Of a DNA stretch of 64,000 bases, positions 21,432 through 30,599 are shown piece after piece. The notes beneath the pieces were generated by a model. The model had not been told where the DNA came from, ran no database searches, and worked only from the letters and a program-made list of their open reading frames with translations. The translations under genes and the position numbers were made by a program. Numbering within the stretch: position 1 is the first letter of the stretch; the number at the start of each line of letters is the position of its first letter. Source of the DNA: Ornithodoros turicata (lineage: Eukaryota > Arthropoda > Arachnida > Ixodida > Argasidae); NCBI RefSeq assembly GCF_037126465.1, contig NC_088203.1:53171581-53235580 (forward strand). The letters run 5' to 3'.

Positions 21432-21889
21432 GCTCCATTTTATGACCCATGTATATATATCTGAAATGCATTTTTGGAATGAAAGGCATTTAACATATCT
21501 GGTGCATTAGTGGCGTCATGTTTCCTGTAAATATCCTCTTTGAGTGTTATGTCAAAATCCATTGTGCAAGTGTAGGTTATTTTGGGCCGCAGAACAGATA
21601 TGTGTGTTTTAATGGCATTATCATGGTCTCGCATGATTTGGAGTGAGATATGTGGTTCATCCTTCTGTGTTGGAGTGCGTGGATTGGTGTGTTTCTACCA
21701 ATGTTGTCCCAGACTCACTGCACGATTGCAAATTCTGGTCACGAGTGCCTCCGATCATCGTCCTGGCAAGCTTGTTCCCAACCCCTTTGAACCGAGAAAC
21801 ATGAAGATACTGGTCATTCCGTCATCGACTCAACGGAGCAGCGAAAGAAACTGCTACCACTTCGCGATGACCATCCTGGCGGGGAGGGG
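21432..21889 (+). other. 3' untranslated region and polypurine tract of the Gmr1-like element
   Basis: No coding signature. It ends with GGCGGGGAGGGG (21878-21889), a polypurine tract directly before the LTR, as needed for plus-strand priming. Confidence 0.7.
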
Positions 21890-22289
21890 TGTTGCGACAG
21901 AGCCAGACATCCGAAACATACACGCCGGGATTAGCTGCACCTGCCATTAACCAGGACCACTTCGAAAGCCTTTGTGTCATTCCAAAGAGATTGACCACCT
22001 GTTTTCCCTGCGGACCCAGACGGAGAAGGTCATCCGTATGCGGAAACCCGCCGTCGCCAACATTCCGAGGGGATCTACTACCTGTTCTCCCAAGGAAGCA
22101 GACGGAAGAAAACCCCAGGCAAGGTTAGAAGCCACGGACAAAGGCTGTGACGTAGAGCTAATCTCCGGTCAGCACCTTTATAAGCCAGGACCTCAGAGGC
22201 CACGTTGTCTGTTATCTTCGAAAGCTAGCATGTCGGAATAAACGCTGTTACGCTTTCCCAAGACTAGACCCCTGTCTCTACCTCCTACA
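21890..22289 (+). repeat. 3' LTR of the Gmr1-like element (400 bp)
   Basis: Starts TGTTGCGACA right after the polypurine tract and ends CTCCTACA, so it has the TG...CA ends of an LTR. It contains a TATA-like TTTATAA (22177-22183) and an AATAAA signal (22237-22242) in the right order for promoter and polyadenylation. No second copy exists in the window, so the boundary is inferred from landmarks rather than from LTR comparison. Confidence 0.65.
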
Positions 22290-22299
22290 CGCTACCTGC

Positions 22300-22411
22300 T
22301 GTTCAGTTCCATGGTTATTGGTATCAGCGCTCACGCGCTCGTGTTCGGGACATTAAAATAATATTCGTTCTTGGGTATGGACGTGTCTGTCTGCTGCTCC
22401 GAAACAGAACA
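22300..22411 (+). repeat. 5' LTR of copy A (112 bp)
   Basis: Begins TGTTCAGTTCC and ends AACAGAACA. It lacks the first 5 bp (TGTGG) present at the 3' LTR and at both LTRs of copy B, yet is flanked by a perfect target duplication. ATTAAAATAATATTC is the AT-rich core. Confidence 0.9.
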
Positions 22412-22414
22412 TTC

Positions 22415-22432
22415 TGGCGACGAAGGTTGATC
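22415..22432 (+). promoter_or_regulatory. Putative primer binding site of copy A
   Basis: TGGCGACGAAGG begins 3 bases after the 5' LTR. A TGG start pairs with the CCA end of a tRNA primer. I cannot name the tRNA from sequence alone. Confidence 0.55.
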
Positions 22433-22646
22433 GACCCACATGGGCAAGGCGGCAAGGAGTTCTTGCTTAAAACAGCAGCAGTACTAGTCAGTCATCCAGG
22501 CTTTCTGGGAACGTTGGAGGTTTGATGACAACGAAGCGTTCATCGCAACGACGCAGAAGGCACCGGAATCGCTAGTCACCCGAAATCAACGTCGGAAAAG
22601 TAAGGAATCGGACAGAGAGGACCCGATTGGACTCACTTAATCCAAG

Positions 22647-24047
22647 ATGTCACAATCACGTCACGCCCCGAAGCTCGGCACTATGGCTGAATTCAACCCG
22701 AAGGTTGACGACGTTCGCTCGTACTTTGAGCGTTTCGACAACTACGTCGACATCAATGAAGTGCCTCAAGAAAAGAAGTTGAAGCTGCTCTTAAACGTAA
22801 TCGGGGGGCAAGCTTACGAAGAGCTGAAAAAGATCGTTGTGCCTGCACTTCCAACGGAGAAGACATACGGAGAAATCAAGGTGCTCTTGGAGGGACATTA
22901 CAGTCCACAGCGGTCAATCATTGCGGAACGTTGTCAGTTTAATCGAAGAGTTCAACATCCGGATGAGACCGTCAAGGACTTCATCACAGAGTTGAAACAC
23001 TTAGCCAGAGACTGTGAGTTCGGTACTTTTCTCAACGACGCTTTGAGGGACAGACTGGTAGCTGGGTTACGTGATGAAGAGACGCAGCGAACGTTATTTG
23101 CAACGGAGAAATTGACGTTTGAAGTGGCATGCAAGATTGCCTTGGAAAAGGAGCTAGCGGCTAAGCAAACTAAGCAGTTACACGACGCAAGCCAAGGAGA
23201 TGGAGTCAACGCTATCAGCGGGAGAGCAAGGAAGAAGGCTCCAAAATGGAAAGTAGCCGTACCGGGCGCAGACAGTAAACGGGAAGAGGACAGAGACGAG
23301 TGCAAGCACTGCGGGAAGCCTCACCGCTCGGATAGGTGTTGGTTCAGGAATCTCACGTGTCGATCCTGCCACAAAAAGGGACACCTGCAAGCGGTGTGCG
23401 GAAAAACGAAAACGAAGCCTGTCACATACGTCGATACGACGGACGAAGAGTCGGACGATTGCGACTGCTACACTATATATTACTCAGAAAAGGCAGCAAG
23501 TGGATACAGCGTAGACATGAGTATCGAAGGAAAGGAAGTTCCCATGGTAATAGATACTGGAGCAGCGGTCACAATAATGCCCGAAATGATGTATCGACAT
23601 TACTTCCCACACATCAAGTGCAGGACAGCAGACCTAGCTTTGCGAACTTACACCGGGGAAAAGCTGCAGATACTGGGAAAGTCAAGCGTCAAAGTGGCCC
23701 AAACAGGCGAGGAAATGCTCCTGCCGTTGGTGGTCGTCAGAGATCAGGGCAGGAAAATGCCAGCATTAATAGGAAGAGACTGGCTGGAGAGGCTGAGGCT
23801 AGATTGGAAGAGTGTCTGCCATCTGTCAAGTGACGTGGGGAAAAGGGTGGAGACGTTGCGGCGGAAGTACTCTGGAGTTTTCAAAGGCGTTCCAGGAGTG
23901 GTGAAGGACTTCAAGGCGCGTGTTCTCGTCAAGGAGGCAGCCCAACCAGTGTTTGCGAAAGCGCGACCAGTACCGTTCTCCATGAAAGACCAAGTAGCAA
24001 AGGAGTTGGAGAAATTGGAAGCTGATGGCATCTTGAAAAGAGTGTGA
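22647..24047 (+). pseudogene. Gag-protease part of copy A polyprotein, ends at a nonsense codon
   Basis: 466 codons from MSQSRHAPKLGTMAEFNP. The Gag capsid region spans about residues 15-170 with the retrotransposon-gag pattern (YFERFDNYVDINEV, LLEGHYSPQRS, RDRLVAGLRDEETQ). Two zinc knuckles follow (CKHCGKPHRSDRC and CRSCHKKGHLQAVC). The aspartic protease has PMVIDTGAAVTIMPE with an intact DTGA. The RT N-terminus then begins (AQPVFAKARPVPFSMKDQVA), and the frame hits TGA at 24045-24047. Copy B has a sense codon TCA there, so this is a single-base nonsense, not a programmed stop. Gag and pol share one frame, with no frameshift site. Confidence 0.9.
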
Positions 24048-26714
24048 AGAAGCGACTGGGCAACGCCCCTTGTTGTGGTACCGAAGAGCAGCGGAGCAGG
24101 ATTAAGGCTATGCGGGGACTACAAGATCACCGTGAATCCTGTTTTGAAGACCGATCATTATCCCTTGCCCTTACCAGAGGATTTGTACTCAACACTCGCC
24201 GGAGGAAAAGTTTTCTGCGTTCTGGACCTGTCACAAGCGTACCAGCAGGTTCCCTTGGACGAAGAAAGCAAGCCACTGCTGACAGTAAACACACATCTCG
24301 GGCTGTTTCAATTTCAGAGACTGCCCTTTGGAATATCGAGCGCACCAGCCATTTTTCAGTCGCTAATGGATTCAGTTTTAAAAGGGATTCCCAAGGTGGG
24401 ATGTTACATTGATGATGAAATCGTCGCAGGTGAAAACGTGGACGAATGTCAGGGAACGGTGGAGAATGTCTTGCAACGACTAGAACAGCACAATATGACA
24501 CTGAAGGAAGAAAAGTGTCAATTTTTCAAGCCGTCAGTTGTATACTTGGGGCATAAAGTCACACAGGAAGGCATATTCCCGACGGAAACCAAGATAAAGG
24601 CAATAATCGAAGCTCCTCAGCCGAGTAATGCTACGGAACTGCGGGCTTTCTTGGGCTTGCTGAACTTCTACGGGAAATTTATCAGGAATCTCGCTACCAT
24701 AGTCGCACCGTTGTACGACTTGTTGAAAAGAGACCAACGCTGGGTGTGGACAGAAAGATGTTTAAAAGCATTTGAAGAAGCCAAACGGCGTCTGATCGAC
24801 AGCCAAGTACTCGCATATTACGACGTTAAGAAGCCTATTGGTCTCAGCTGTGATTCTTCGGCATACGGCCTGGGAGCGGTCATTTTCCACGTCATGCCGG
24901 ATGGAACAGAAAAACCGATCGCCTTCGCATCTCGAACTCTCAGCGTTGCGGAACGTAACTACGCACAGGGAGAAAAGGAGGCTCTCGCAATTATCTTCGG
25001 ATTGAAGCGGTTCCATCGTTACCTCTACGGCAGGAAATTCCAGTTATATACCGATCATAAACCACTGCTAGGAATTCTGGCACCGGATAAACCTATTCCG
25101 ACAGTGGCAGCAGCTCGAGTACAACGCTGGGCCATCACAATGGCCGCGTACCAGTACACGCTACAATACCGAAAGGGGAAAAATATGGAAGTGGCCGACG
25201 CACTTTCCAGGCTACCGCTTCCAGCAAGGCACAATGACGAAAGCGAGGAGTGCTTGGCGGTCTTTGACTCGACACCTATCACGGCCAGTCAAGTTGCGAA
25301 ATGGACAAAACGGGACCCAATACTCGAGGCCGTACGACAGTTCACCGTATCTGGATGGCCTGCAACGTTTGATGGAAAGTTTCAGCCATTTTACGTTCGG
25401 CGACATGAACTGTCACAGGAGCAAGGATGCCTGACGTGGGGGCAACGGGTCATCGTTCCTGATACACTCCGGCAGCCAGTGTTATCACTGCTTCACGAAG
25501 AGCATCCTGGAATTGAAAGAATGAAAATGCTAGCTAGGTCATTTGTCTGGTGGCCTTTAATGGACAAAGACATCGAGTCAACGGTTCGTAAGTGCAACGT
25601 CTGCCAGACAACTGCGCCCGCAAAGACACCGGGACCACTGCATCCGTGGACATACCCAACGCGGGTCTGGCAGCGTGTCCACGTCGACTTTGCTGTAAAA
25701 GAGGGAATGAATCTCTTCGTGCTTGTAGACTCGTATTCCAAGTGGATTGAAGTCAGATGTCTCAGCACCGCTACTGCTGCACGGACAATCGACACTCTGA
25801 GGGCTATCTTCGCCGCGTACGGATATCCTGAAGAGTTAGTTAGTGACAATGGGCCTCAATTCATTGCTCAAGAGTTCGCAGATTTCACACGCGGCCTCGG
25901 AATCCGGCATACGCGTACGCCGCCTTACCACGCAGCGTCGAATGGCGCAGCCGAACGCCTAGTTCAAACGACCAAGACAATATTGCTCAAGCAAGTCTTG
26001 CATGACAACATGACAGGTCAACGCAGGACCCTCCACCAACGTCTTGACGATTTTCTGCTGGCCTACAGGAATACACCTAATTCGGTAACTGGACGTACAC
26101 CTGCGGAACTATTCCTGAAGAGGCAGCCACGAGTGAAACTTTCACTTTTAAAACCAGACTTCGTTAAAGACATGAGGACAAAACAGGAACAAAACGCTGC
26201 TAGGCGCAATGAGCATCGTGGAAGAGCCACGCAGTTCACCGTGGGAGAAATAGTCTACGTGAAGACGACAAGAGGTGAACCTTTGGCGTGGGAGGAGGCC
26301 ACAGTAGTTCAGCAAGTGAGCGAGGCAACGTTTTTAGTCAAGGTGAACAACCAGCTGCGCTATGTACACAGTGACCACTTGAAACCACGCTGGGCACGTG
26401 CGTCGCCAACGTCGTTTCGGCACGATAGGGGAACGTCAGCAATGGACGAAGCTCCTAGCGGGTCACAGAACCTGTCAACGACTCCCTTGTATGGTGACAG
26501 GACGTCGAGTGCTACAACCTCGGACACGCAAGCGCCCGTGGAAGGCGATGCAGCAACTCCACTGGCACCAACAGAGACTCGTCAAGAGCCAGCGGTACAG
26601 CCGGGTGCCAACGTAACGTCGGACGTCGATGTGACAAATCCGCATTCGGAACCGTTACGTCGCAGCAGTCGTCGTAGGCAACCTCCGGAACGCTTCCAAG
26701 CGGGAATGCCTTGA
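24048..26714 (+). CDS. Reverse transcriptase, RNase H and integrase part of copy A
   Basis: Continues the same frame after the nonsense codon. RT: LRLCGDYKITVNPVLKTDHY, DLSQAYQQVPL, LPFGISSAPAIFQ and catalytic YIDD (24405-24416) followed by E where copy B has V. RNase H: CDSSAYGLGAV, EKEALAIIFGLKRFHRYLYG and TDHKPLLG. Integrase: HHCC module (HEEHPGIERMKML ... CNVCQ), core D in VHVDFAV, D in LVSDNGPQF and E in SNGAAERLVQ. The C-terminus carries a GEIVYVKTTRG segment and an S/T/P-rich tail ending near the polypurine tract. Apart from the upstream stop the enzymes look intact. Confidence 0.92.
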   Translation, partial: RSDWATPLVVVPKSSGAGLRLCGDYKITVNPVLKTDHYPLPLPEDLYSTLAGGKVFCVLDLSQAYQQVPLDEESKPLLTVNTHLGLFQFQRLPFGISSAPAIFQSLMDSVLKGIPKVGCYIDDEIVAGENVDECQGTVENVLQRLEQHNMTLKEEKCQFFKPSVVYLGHKVTQEGIFPTETKIKAIIEAPQPSNATELRAFLGLLNFYGKFIRNLATIVAPLYDLLKRDQRWVWTERCLKAFEEAKRRLIDSQVLAYYDVKKPIGLSCDSSAYGLGAVIFHVMPDGTEKPIAFASRTLSVAERNYAQGEKEALAIIFGLKRFHRYLYGRKFQLYTDHKPLLGILAPDKPIPTVAAARVQRWAITMAAYQYTLQYRKGKNMEVADALSRLPLPARHNDESEECLAVFDSTPITASQVAKWTKRDPILEAVRQFTVSGWPATFDGKFQPFYVRRHELSQEQGCLTWGQRVIVPDTLRQPVLSLLHEEHPGIERMKMLARSFVWWPLMDKDIESTVRKCNVCQTTAPAKTPGPLHPWTYPTRVWQRVHVDFAVKEGMNLFVLVDSYSKWIEVRCLSTATAARTIDTLRAIFAAYGYPEELVSDNGPQFIAQEFADFTRGLGIRHTRTPPYHAASNGAAERLVQTTKTILLKQVLHDNMTGQRRTLHQRLDDFLLAYRNTPNSVTGRTPAELFLKRQPRVKLSLLKPDFVKDMRTKQEQNAARRNEHRGRATQFTVGEIVYVKTTRGEPLAWEEATVVQQVSEATFLVKVNNQLRYVHSDHLKPRWARASPTSFRHDRGTSAMDEAPSGSQNLSTTPLYGDRTSSATTSDTQAPVEGDAATPLAPTETRQEPAVQPGANVTSDVDVTNPHSEPLRRSSRRRQPPERFQAGMP

Positions 26715-26745
26715 ACGAGAGCTAGTCGGAATGAACAGTTTAAGT

Positions 26746-26755
26746 GCAGAGGGAA
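26746..26755 (+). promoter_or_regulatory. Polypurine tract of copy A
   Basis: GCAGAGGGAA directly precedes TGTGGTGTTCAG. This supports a true LTR start at 26756, five bases before the start used by the 5' LTR. Confidence 0.7.
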
Positions 26756-26872
26756 TGTGGTGTTCAGTTCCATGATTATTGGTATCAGCGCTCACGCGCT
26801 CGTGTTCGGGACATTAAAATAATATTCGTTCTTGGGTATGGACGTGTCTGTCTGCTGCTCCGAAACAGAACA
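26756..26872 (+). repeat. 3' LTR of copy A (117 bp)
   Basis: TGTGGTGTTCAG...GAACA, followed by target duplication CCTGC (26873-26877). It matches the 5' LTR except for one substitution (ATGATT for ATGGTT) and the five extra 5' bases. Confidence 0.9.
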
Positions 26873-26877
26873 CCTGC

Positions 26878-28600
26878 TACCTGCGTCACAACGCCTTGGC
26901 CTTGCCAACTTCTACACGCGCTTCATCCCATCTTGTGCGGCCACGCTAGTCCCTCTCGAAGCCCTTCTTACATGTCGGAAACATGACGCCCCCACTCTAC
27001 CTTAGCCTGTTGATGCAGACGCTGCTTTGACAAGATCCGTCAGGATATTGCCTCCTCCGCTCTTCTCGTCCACCCCAGGCACGATGCTCCGACTTGTGTC
27101 ATGGTCGACGCTTCGAGCTCTGCCGTCAGAGCCGTCCTGCTGCAGCGTATCTCCTCCGCTTGGCAGCCCATCGCCTTCTTTTCTCGAAAGATGAAGCCGG
27201 CAGAGAGTCGCTACAGTACTTTTCGCCGCGAACTTCTTGCCATCTTCTTCGCGGTTAGACATTTTCGACATTTCCTGGAGGGGCGTTCATAGACTGTCTT
27301 CACGGACCACAAGTGGCTTACGTATGCTCTATCATCATCCGGCACCGGATATACCCCACGTGAAATCCGGCAGCTATCCTTCATTGTTGAATTCACCACC
27401 GATATTCAGCACGTAAGCGGCATCAACAATCCTGTAACCGACGCCCTCAGCCGGGTATACGCCATAACCGCCCTCGAAGACCAGGCACGATCAGCCGTAC
27501 TGTCTCTCGGCCTTCTGGTCACCGCCCAGTTATCCGATAGCGAACTGGCTGACCTCCGTGCCCGGATCACCTCCAGCCTCAAACTCTAACTGCCCGGCGC
27601 AACGACATCAGTGGTTTGCGACACCTCCCAAGGTTCACCGAGGCCTTTCCTTTCTCTGCCCTTGCGCCGACCCATCTTCGACCACTTCCATGCTCTGTCC
27701 CACCCCGGAGTAGAGGCACCCAAAAGATTGTCCGGGACCGCTACGTGTGGCCAAACATGAACGCCGACATTAAGCGTTGGGTGCGCTCTTGTTTACCATG
27801 TCAGCGTACCAAGACACAACGGCACACCCGTCTAGCGCCGTCGCCTTTCTTGCCGCCGGACTCTCGTTTCGACCACCTTCATGTTGACCTCGTCAGCCCA
27901 CTACCTCACTGCCAGGGCTTCAACAACATTCTCACGATCATAGATCGTTATACTCGCCTATACTATGCCTGAAGCTGTTCCGATTCCTGACGCTACGGGC
28001 GCCACGGTTGCTGCCGCACTGATCTCAACGTGGATATCCTGTTTTGGCGCGCCCTCTATCATAACAACCAACAGGGTACATCAATTTGAGTCCAACCTCT
28101 TCAGGGCCCTCATCAACATCTTAGGCGCCAACCGCATTCCACAACGGCCTACCACCCCGCCTCCAACGGGCTCGTCGAGAGGCTCCACCGACAGATCAAG
28201 GTTGACTTGAGGGCCTCCCCTGACATCCCTTGGCCCGAGGCTCTTCCCATCGCACGGCCTTCAAAGCGGACCTCGGCTGTACCGTTGCAGAGCTAGTTTA
28301 CGGGACCACTCTTCGGCTTCCTGGAGAACTGCTGTCATGCCCGTAAGACCGCGTTCCCGGCACCACCACAGATTGCGTTGCCCGCCTGCTCAACGTTATT
28401 GCCTCTTTCCGACCCGTACCAAACCGCCTACAGAACACCCCCGCCACCTACCGCCGTCAAGACCTGGAGACGTGCTCACACGACTTCGTACTTCGGACAC
28501 CGTCTCTGTCCGCTGCCCCGACCAAAAATTTCCCCAGCACTTTCTCAGCATCTTCTTGCCCCACGTTGGCTCGCTGCATGATTGCACCTGGACAGAAATA
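26878..28600 (+). pseudogene. Old gypsy pol fossil (RT end, RNase H, integrase)
   Basis: Reading across several frames gives the RT/RNase H linker LANFYTRFIPSCAATL, RNase H with MVDASSSAVRAVLLQ, PIAFFSRKMKPAESRYSTF and a damaged TDHKWLTYAL, then integrase with DRYVWPNMNADIKRWVRSC, CLPCQRTKTQRH and LHVDLVSPLPHCQGFNNILT. The second catalytic region is decayed (IITTNRVHQFES). The RT catalytic core is absent. Numerous stops and frameshifts make it much older than copy A. Its LTRs are not found and its right end is approximate. Confidence 0.8.
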
Positions 28601-29455
28601 TTAAGTGATAGAGTTTGAAGTCAGGTACAAAAGCATGCACTTTATCATATTTTATCATGGAACAACGTTTGGTTTGTGGAACCAGACATAAGCAATTATT
28701 CCTGGTATCCGTTGCTAACTGCCTAGCTTTAGTCATATCCTTGCAGCATTCATTGAGACACTGGAAATTTGTGCACATTTTGTCACACAACCTTTCTTGA
28801 AAGAATCGGAGGGATGTGCAGTGCAATTTACTGAGGTACATCACCAACCTATGATTACGCGACATAGTTTTGTATCCTTGAATGCTTGCTTGATTCCCTT
28901 CCTGCCATGCATGTTGAAGTTCAGTTGCAGAGAAGGGCTCATTCTTCTCGACATGATGCTTCGGGTTCCAGCCTCCACATGTGCCCCACCGAAAGCAGCC
29001 AGGTATCTCTTCTGAAAGAAGTAGAGCGTGGTAAAATCCTGATCAAAAATGTTGTCACAATAATAACATTTTTAAGTATAACTACATGAAGCCGTGTTCA
29101 AGAATAGAGCTGACAAAGTGGTACTCTTATAACAACCTCATTGGATAGTTTTGCTTGAACTGTCTAATACATAAAAATCAAAAATTATTTTCTAACACTT
29201 ACGGAAGGCTGCAAGGTAAACAGACTCATATAATACATGCGAAGTTTCCTGAAACCCTGAAACCGCGTGGAGAATCGAGAAGCGCGCGCCTTTTGTTCTG
29301 CAGAGCCTGTATATGTTCAAGGCCAAAAGGAAAGAAGGCAGGAGCACGGCGCCCAACACGCTCTGCCCTGTTTCCCCTTCCCCATTTTGTTGGCCTCTAC
29401 CAGTCTTCCCAGTGGGCACCGTTCACGTCATTCTTTCTTTTGGTGTGATGGCTTC
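28601..29455. other. No gene seen
   Basis: Non-coding by eye. I recognise no domain or element boundary between the gypsy fossil and the Tigger transposase. Confidence 0.45.
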
Positions 29456-29460
29456 TACAT

Positions 29461-30024
29461 CGTGACATTCTGACGCCTGAAGACTCTGTCCACGTGCGCA
29501 AGCGGAAGACTCTTTCAATGAATGCAAAGGTGGAAATCAACGCCGTAAGCAATGGCAAACGGAAGAAGGATGTTGCTGCAAGGTACGACATTCCAGCGAA
29601 TTCACTGTCTACGATTCTGAAATCAAAGGACAGCAACGTTCCGGCTGTCGCCTCGGAAACCAGCACCACGCGGAAAAGACTCAAGCTGGCAACTTTCACA
29701 TGGTTCATGTAGATGTTGTCGAAAAGAGTTCCGCTTACTGGTGCCTTTGTTCGGTGTCTGGCGATTAACTTTGCTAACGTGCTTGGTTCTAACATGCTTG
29801 GTTAAGGCCAGCAGTGGTTGGCTGTAAAAGTTTAAGAGGGGACACGCGATTGTGTCAAGGCTTTTGTGTTGTGAGGCTGCATCTGCTGACACCTCGGGAG
29901 CCGCATCGTGGCTCGAAGAGCAGGCGACTGCCACCCTAGAAGAGTACGCCCAGCAAGACGTTTAGAAAGCTGAGGAGACAGTGCTGTTTTATCAAATGCT
30001 ACCAAGACGTGCCCTCGCGCTTAA
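29461..30024 (+). pseudogene. Tigger/pogo transposase, 5' part (CENP-B-type DNA-binding domain)
   Basis: 29461-29660 encodes RKRKTLSMNAKVEINAV, KRKKDVAARYDIPANSLSTI and LKSKDS, the CENPB_N/psq helix-turn-helix that opens Tigger transposases. The rest, through frameshifts, gives the second DNA-binding region (LTGAFVRCLAINFANVLGS) and the start of the DDE domain (EETVLFYQMLPRRALALK), where the usual first catalytic D is E. The reading breaks exactly at TTAA (30021-30024). The remaining half resumes at 35933 in the same frame once the 5.9-kb insertion is removed. Dead by several stops. Confidence 0.88.
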
Positions 30025-30540
30025 AGGTCAGCTACACCGATTTCCCGATGTGTTGAAACGGTTGTGATATTCAGAACGAGCACATCCAACTGCCCCCGAA
30101 ACGCACCTTCGTTTCTCAATTTTGTCTTCCTATTACGAAAATTAATTCATCAAAGAAACCAAAACAAGCCATGGGCGCAGCCATTTTTGTGACGTAGATG
30201 GGATAAACCTGCTCCATCTACGTAGATAGAGAATCGTGCGTCTGATTGGATGAAAGCTGAGGCTTTCTCTGACTTCCCTGGCGTCTTCTCCCGTTTGCGA
30301 GGAAATCCAGTTATGGCCGCTGGCTACGATGAGTGTTTCGTCCGAGGTAATCTCGAGAACTATTGAACGATGGAAACAGCAACCGCGAACTCACCTCAAC
30401 ATCATTTTCGGCGTGAAAGTATACCTACAGAGGACTGGTCTTCAAAGAAAGCTGGCCGTATTTCTGCCCATGCACATCGTGCGATTGCCAGGCTTGTTAC
30501 ACGAGATACATATATTGTGCAGCATCATAGCGCGACTGCA

Positions 30541-30592
30541 ATGATTATCTCTACGTAGCATTATCTCTACGTAACATTATCTCTACGTAGGA
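30541..30592 (+). repeat. 16-bp tandem repeat, three units
   Basis: ATTATCTCTACGTAGC repeats three times with small changes. The same CTACGTAGATA core appears in inverted form near 30221, about 300 bp upstream. Confidence 0.8.
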
Positions 30593-30599
30593 ATGTATC

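Larger units (their letters stand above)
16946..22289 (+). mobile_element. Gmr1-like Ty3/gypsy element, integrase upstream of RT, 5'-truncated
   Basis: The order along the plus strand is gag, CCHC knuckle, protease, integrase, GPY/F-like module, reverse transcriptase, RNase H, 3' LTR. Ordinary Ty3/gypsy elements place integrase last; the integrase-first order is the known hallmark of the Gmr1 group. The Gag C-terminal part resembles a SCAN domain, which is reported to derive from Gmr1-type Gag. A 5' LTR and primer site are absent: the gag ATG lies about 10-35 bp from MULE sequence. Several frame breaks show it is dead. Left boundary is approximate. Confidence 0.8.
22300..26872 (+). mobile_element. 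Complete young Ty3/gypsy element, copy A
   Basis: Two short LTRs (22300-22411 and 26756-26872) differ by one base over the shared 112 bp. A 5-bp target duplication CCTGC flanks it (22295-22299; 26873-26877). Domain order is gag, protease, RT, RNase H, integrase in a single frame with one internal nonsense codon. A near-identical inverted copy lies at 38245-42801. It separates the Gmr1-like LTR end from the old gypsy fossil on its right. No env-like frame is present. Confidence 0.95.

Noticed and set aside
24045..24047. Programmed stop between gag-pro and pol in copy A
   Set aside because: Copy B has a sense codon at this site and an open frame through it, so the stop is a mutation.
22300..26872. 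Envelope gene in the gypsy elements
   Set aside because: No open frame with signal peptide or membrane segment lies between integrase and 3' LTR in copy A, copy B or the third family.
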